Assembly (NCBI GenBank): GCA_902803675.1
Contig: CADCQZ010000315.1
Span: 1-8,452, forward strand
DNA length: 8,452 bases
DNA from: an uncultured Eubacteriales bacterium
GTDB taxonomy: Bacteria > Bacillota_A > Clostridia > Christensenellales > Aristaeellaceae
Direction of reading: 5' to 3'
Of the stretch, positions 7,965-8,452 are shown one piece after another. A model generated the notes under the pieces. It worked only from the letters and a program-made list of their open reading frames with translations. It searched no databases and was not told the DNA's origin. The position numbers and the translations under genes are program-made. The stretch's first letter is position 1. Every line of letters starts with the position of its first letter.

Positions 7965-8452
7965 ATGAAAAAGATCCTGGCGCTGATCCTGTCCCTGATC
8001 ATGATCCTCAGTGTTTCCGCCGCGGCCCTGGCCGGCGAGAAGGAGGACAAATGGGCCGAGGAAAACGGCCTGAACCTGGACGAGAGCATGGACGAGCTCT
8101 ATGAAAAGGCCAAGGCCGAAGGCAAAGTGGTGATCTACACCATCTCCAGTCGCACCCAGAAGGTGGCCAACGCCTTCATGGAAGCCTATCCGGGCATCGA
8201 GGTGGAAGTGTACGACATCTCCTCCGGCACCCTCAAAGAGAAGTTCCTCACCGAGTACGACAGCGGCATCCACACCGTGGACATCCTGCACAGCAAGGAG
8301 CAGGTGGGCGAGTACACCTTCGAGATCTTCGCCGACGGCAAGCTGCACAACTACCAGCCCGCCTCCATCTTCGGCTCTGTGCCCGAGAGCTACATGACCC
8401 TCACCCCCCTGATGCTGGAACTGAACCTGTGGTTCTACAACACGGAAGTGTA
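7965..8452 (+). CDS. ABC importer substrate-binding protein (FbpA/AfuA-like), C-terminus cut by window edge
   Basis: Exported solute-binding protein, 162 residues visible of an expected 340 or so. Residues 1-23 form a classic Sec signal: KK at 2-3, a hydrophobic core (about 4-19) and a likely cleavage site after ALA (21-23). There is no lipobox cysteine, which is unusual for a Gram-positive binding protein. The mature part opens with an acidic stretch (24-50), then GKVVIYT (53-59), typical of the first beta strand of iron(III)-type binding proteins. VANAFMEAYPGIEVEV follows (66-81), where a G-KVV-Y...F...YPGI pattern is usual. Residues that would tell iron (paired tyrosines) from phosphosugar or other ligands lie beyond the window. 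AAGGAGG (7951-7957) is 7 bases before the ATG, the best ribosome binding site in the window, which fits high expression. It is the third gene of the operon with the permease and ATPase. Confidence 0.9.
   Translation, partial: MKKILALILSLIMILSVSAAALAGEKEDKWAEENGLNLDESMDELYEKAKAEGKVVIYTISSRTQKVANAFMEAYPGIEVEVYDISSGTLKEKFLTEYDSGIHTVDILHSKEQVGEYTFEIFADGKLHNYQPASIFGSVPESYMTLTPLMLELNLWFYNTEV

Overview
The window is GC-rich, with coding regions strongly biased to C/G at third positions. It carries Gram-positive-style purine-rich ribosome binding sites (AAAGGAG, AAGGAGG) and sigma-A-like promoters. The protein families (GH112 phosphorylase, GH2 uronidase-like enzyme, URO-D-like protein, FbpABC/AfuABC-type importer) together fit a high-GC member of the Clostridia (Bacillota), probably a gut or rumen anaerobe of the Oscillospirales/Christensenellales kind. 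That placement is inference from style and gene content; there is no rRNA or other marker here.

Layout. Two gene sets diverge from a regulatory region at about 4598-4925. Leftwards (minus strand) are a URO-D superfamily protein (4597 to 3641), a GH2 enzyme resembling beta-glucuronidase (3599 to 1944) and a GH112 beta-galactoside phosphorylase (1833 to beyond base 1, C-terminus missing). Rightwards (plus strand) is a complete-looking ABC importer: a fused double-domain permease (4926-6776), an ATPase (6780-7910) and a periplasmic-type binding protein with a signal peptide (7965 to beyond the end of the window).

Divergent control region. A minus-strand promoter (-10 at 4680-4685, -35 at 4703-4708) lies next to an operator-like dyad at 4653-4670. 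A plus-strand promoter (TTGACA 4773-4778, 18-base spacer, TATTAT 4797-4802) has its -35 box inside an 11-bp interrupted dyad (4758-4788). Between the two promoters is a strong minus-directed intrinsic terminator (hairpin 4737-4759, eight T). No minus-strand gene lies upstream for it to terminate, so it may be an attenuator or insulator.

Working model (inference). GH112 and GH2 both lack signal peptides, so the glycan would be imported whole and degraded in the cytosol. The GH2 enzyme keeps the N-x-K motif that recognises uronic acids, so it could remove a terminal uronic acid. GH112 would then phosphorolyse the exposed beta-galactoside (Gal-GlcNAc, Gal-GalNAc or Gal-rhamnose) to galactose 1-phosphate. 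The divergent importer would probably be auto-annotated as an iron(III) transporter, but AfuABC is a precedent for this family carrying anionic sugars. The URO-D-like protein keeps an H-x-C...C pattern as in zinc methyltransferases (MtaA/MtbA) and has no assigned role. I see no mobile element, CRISPR array, tRNA or rRNA.
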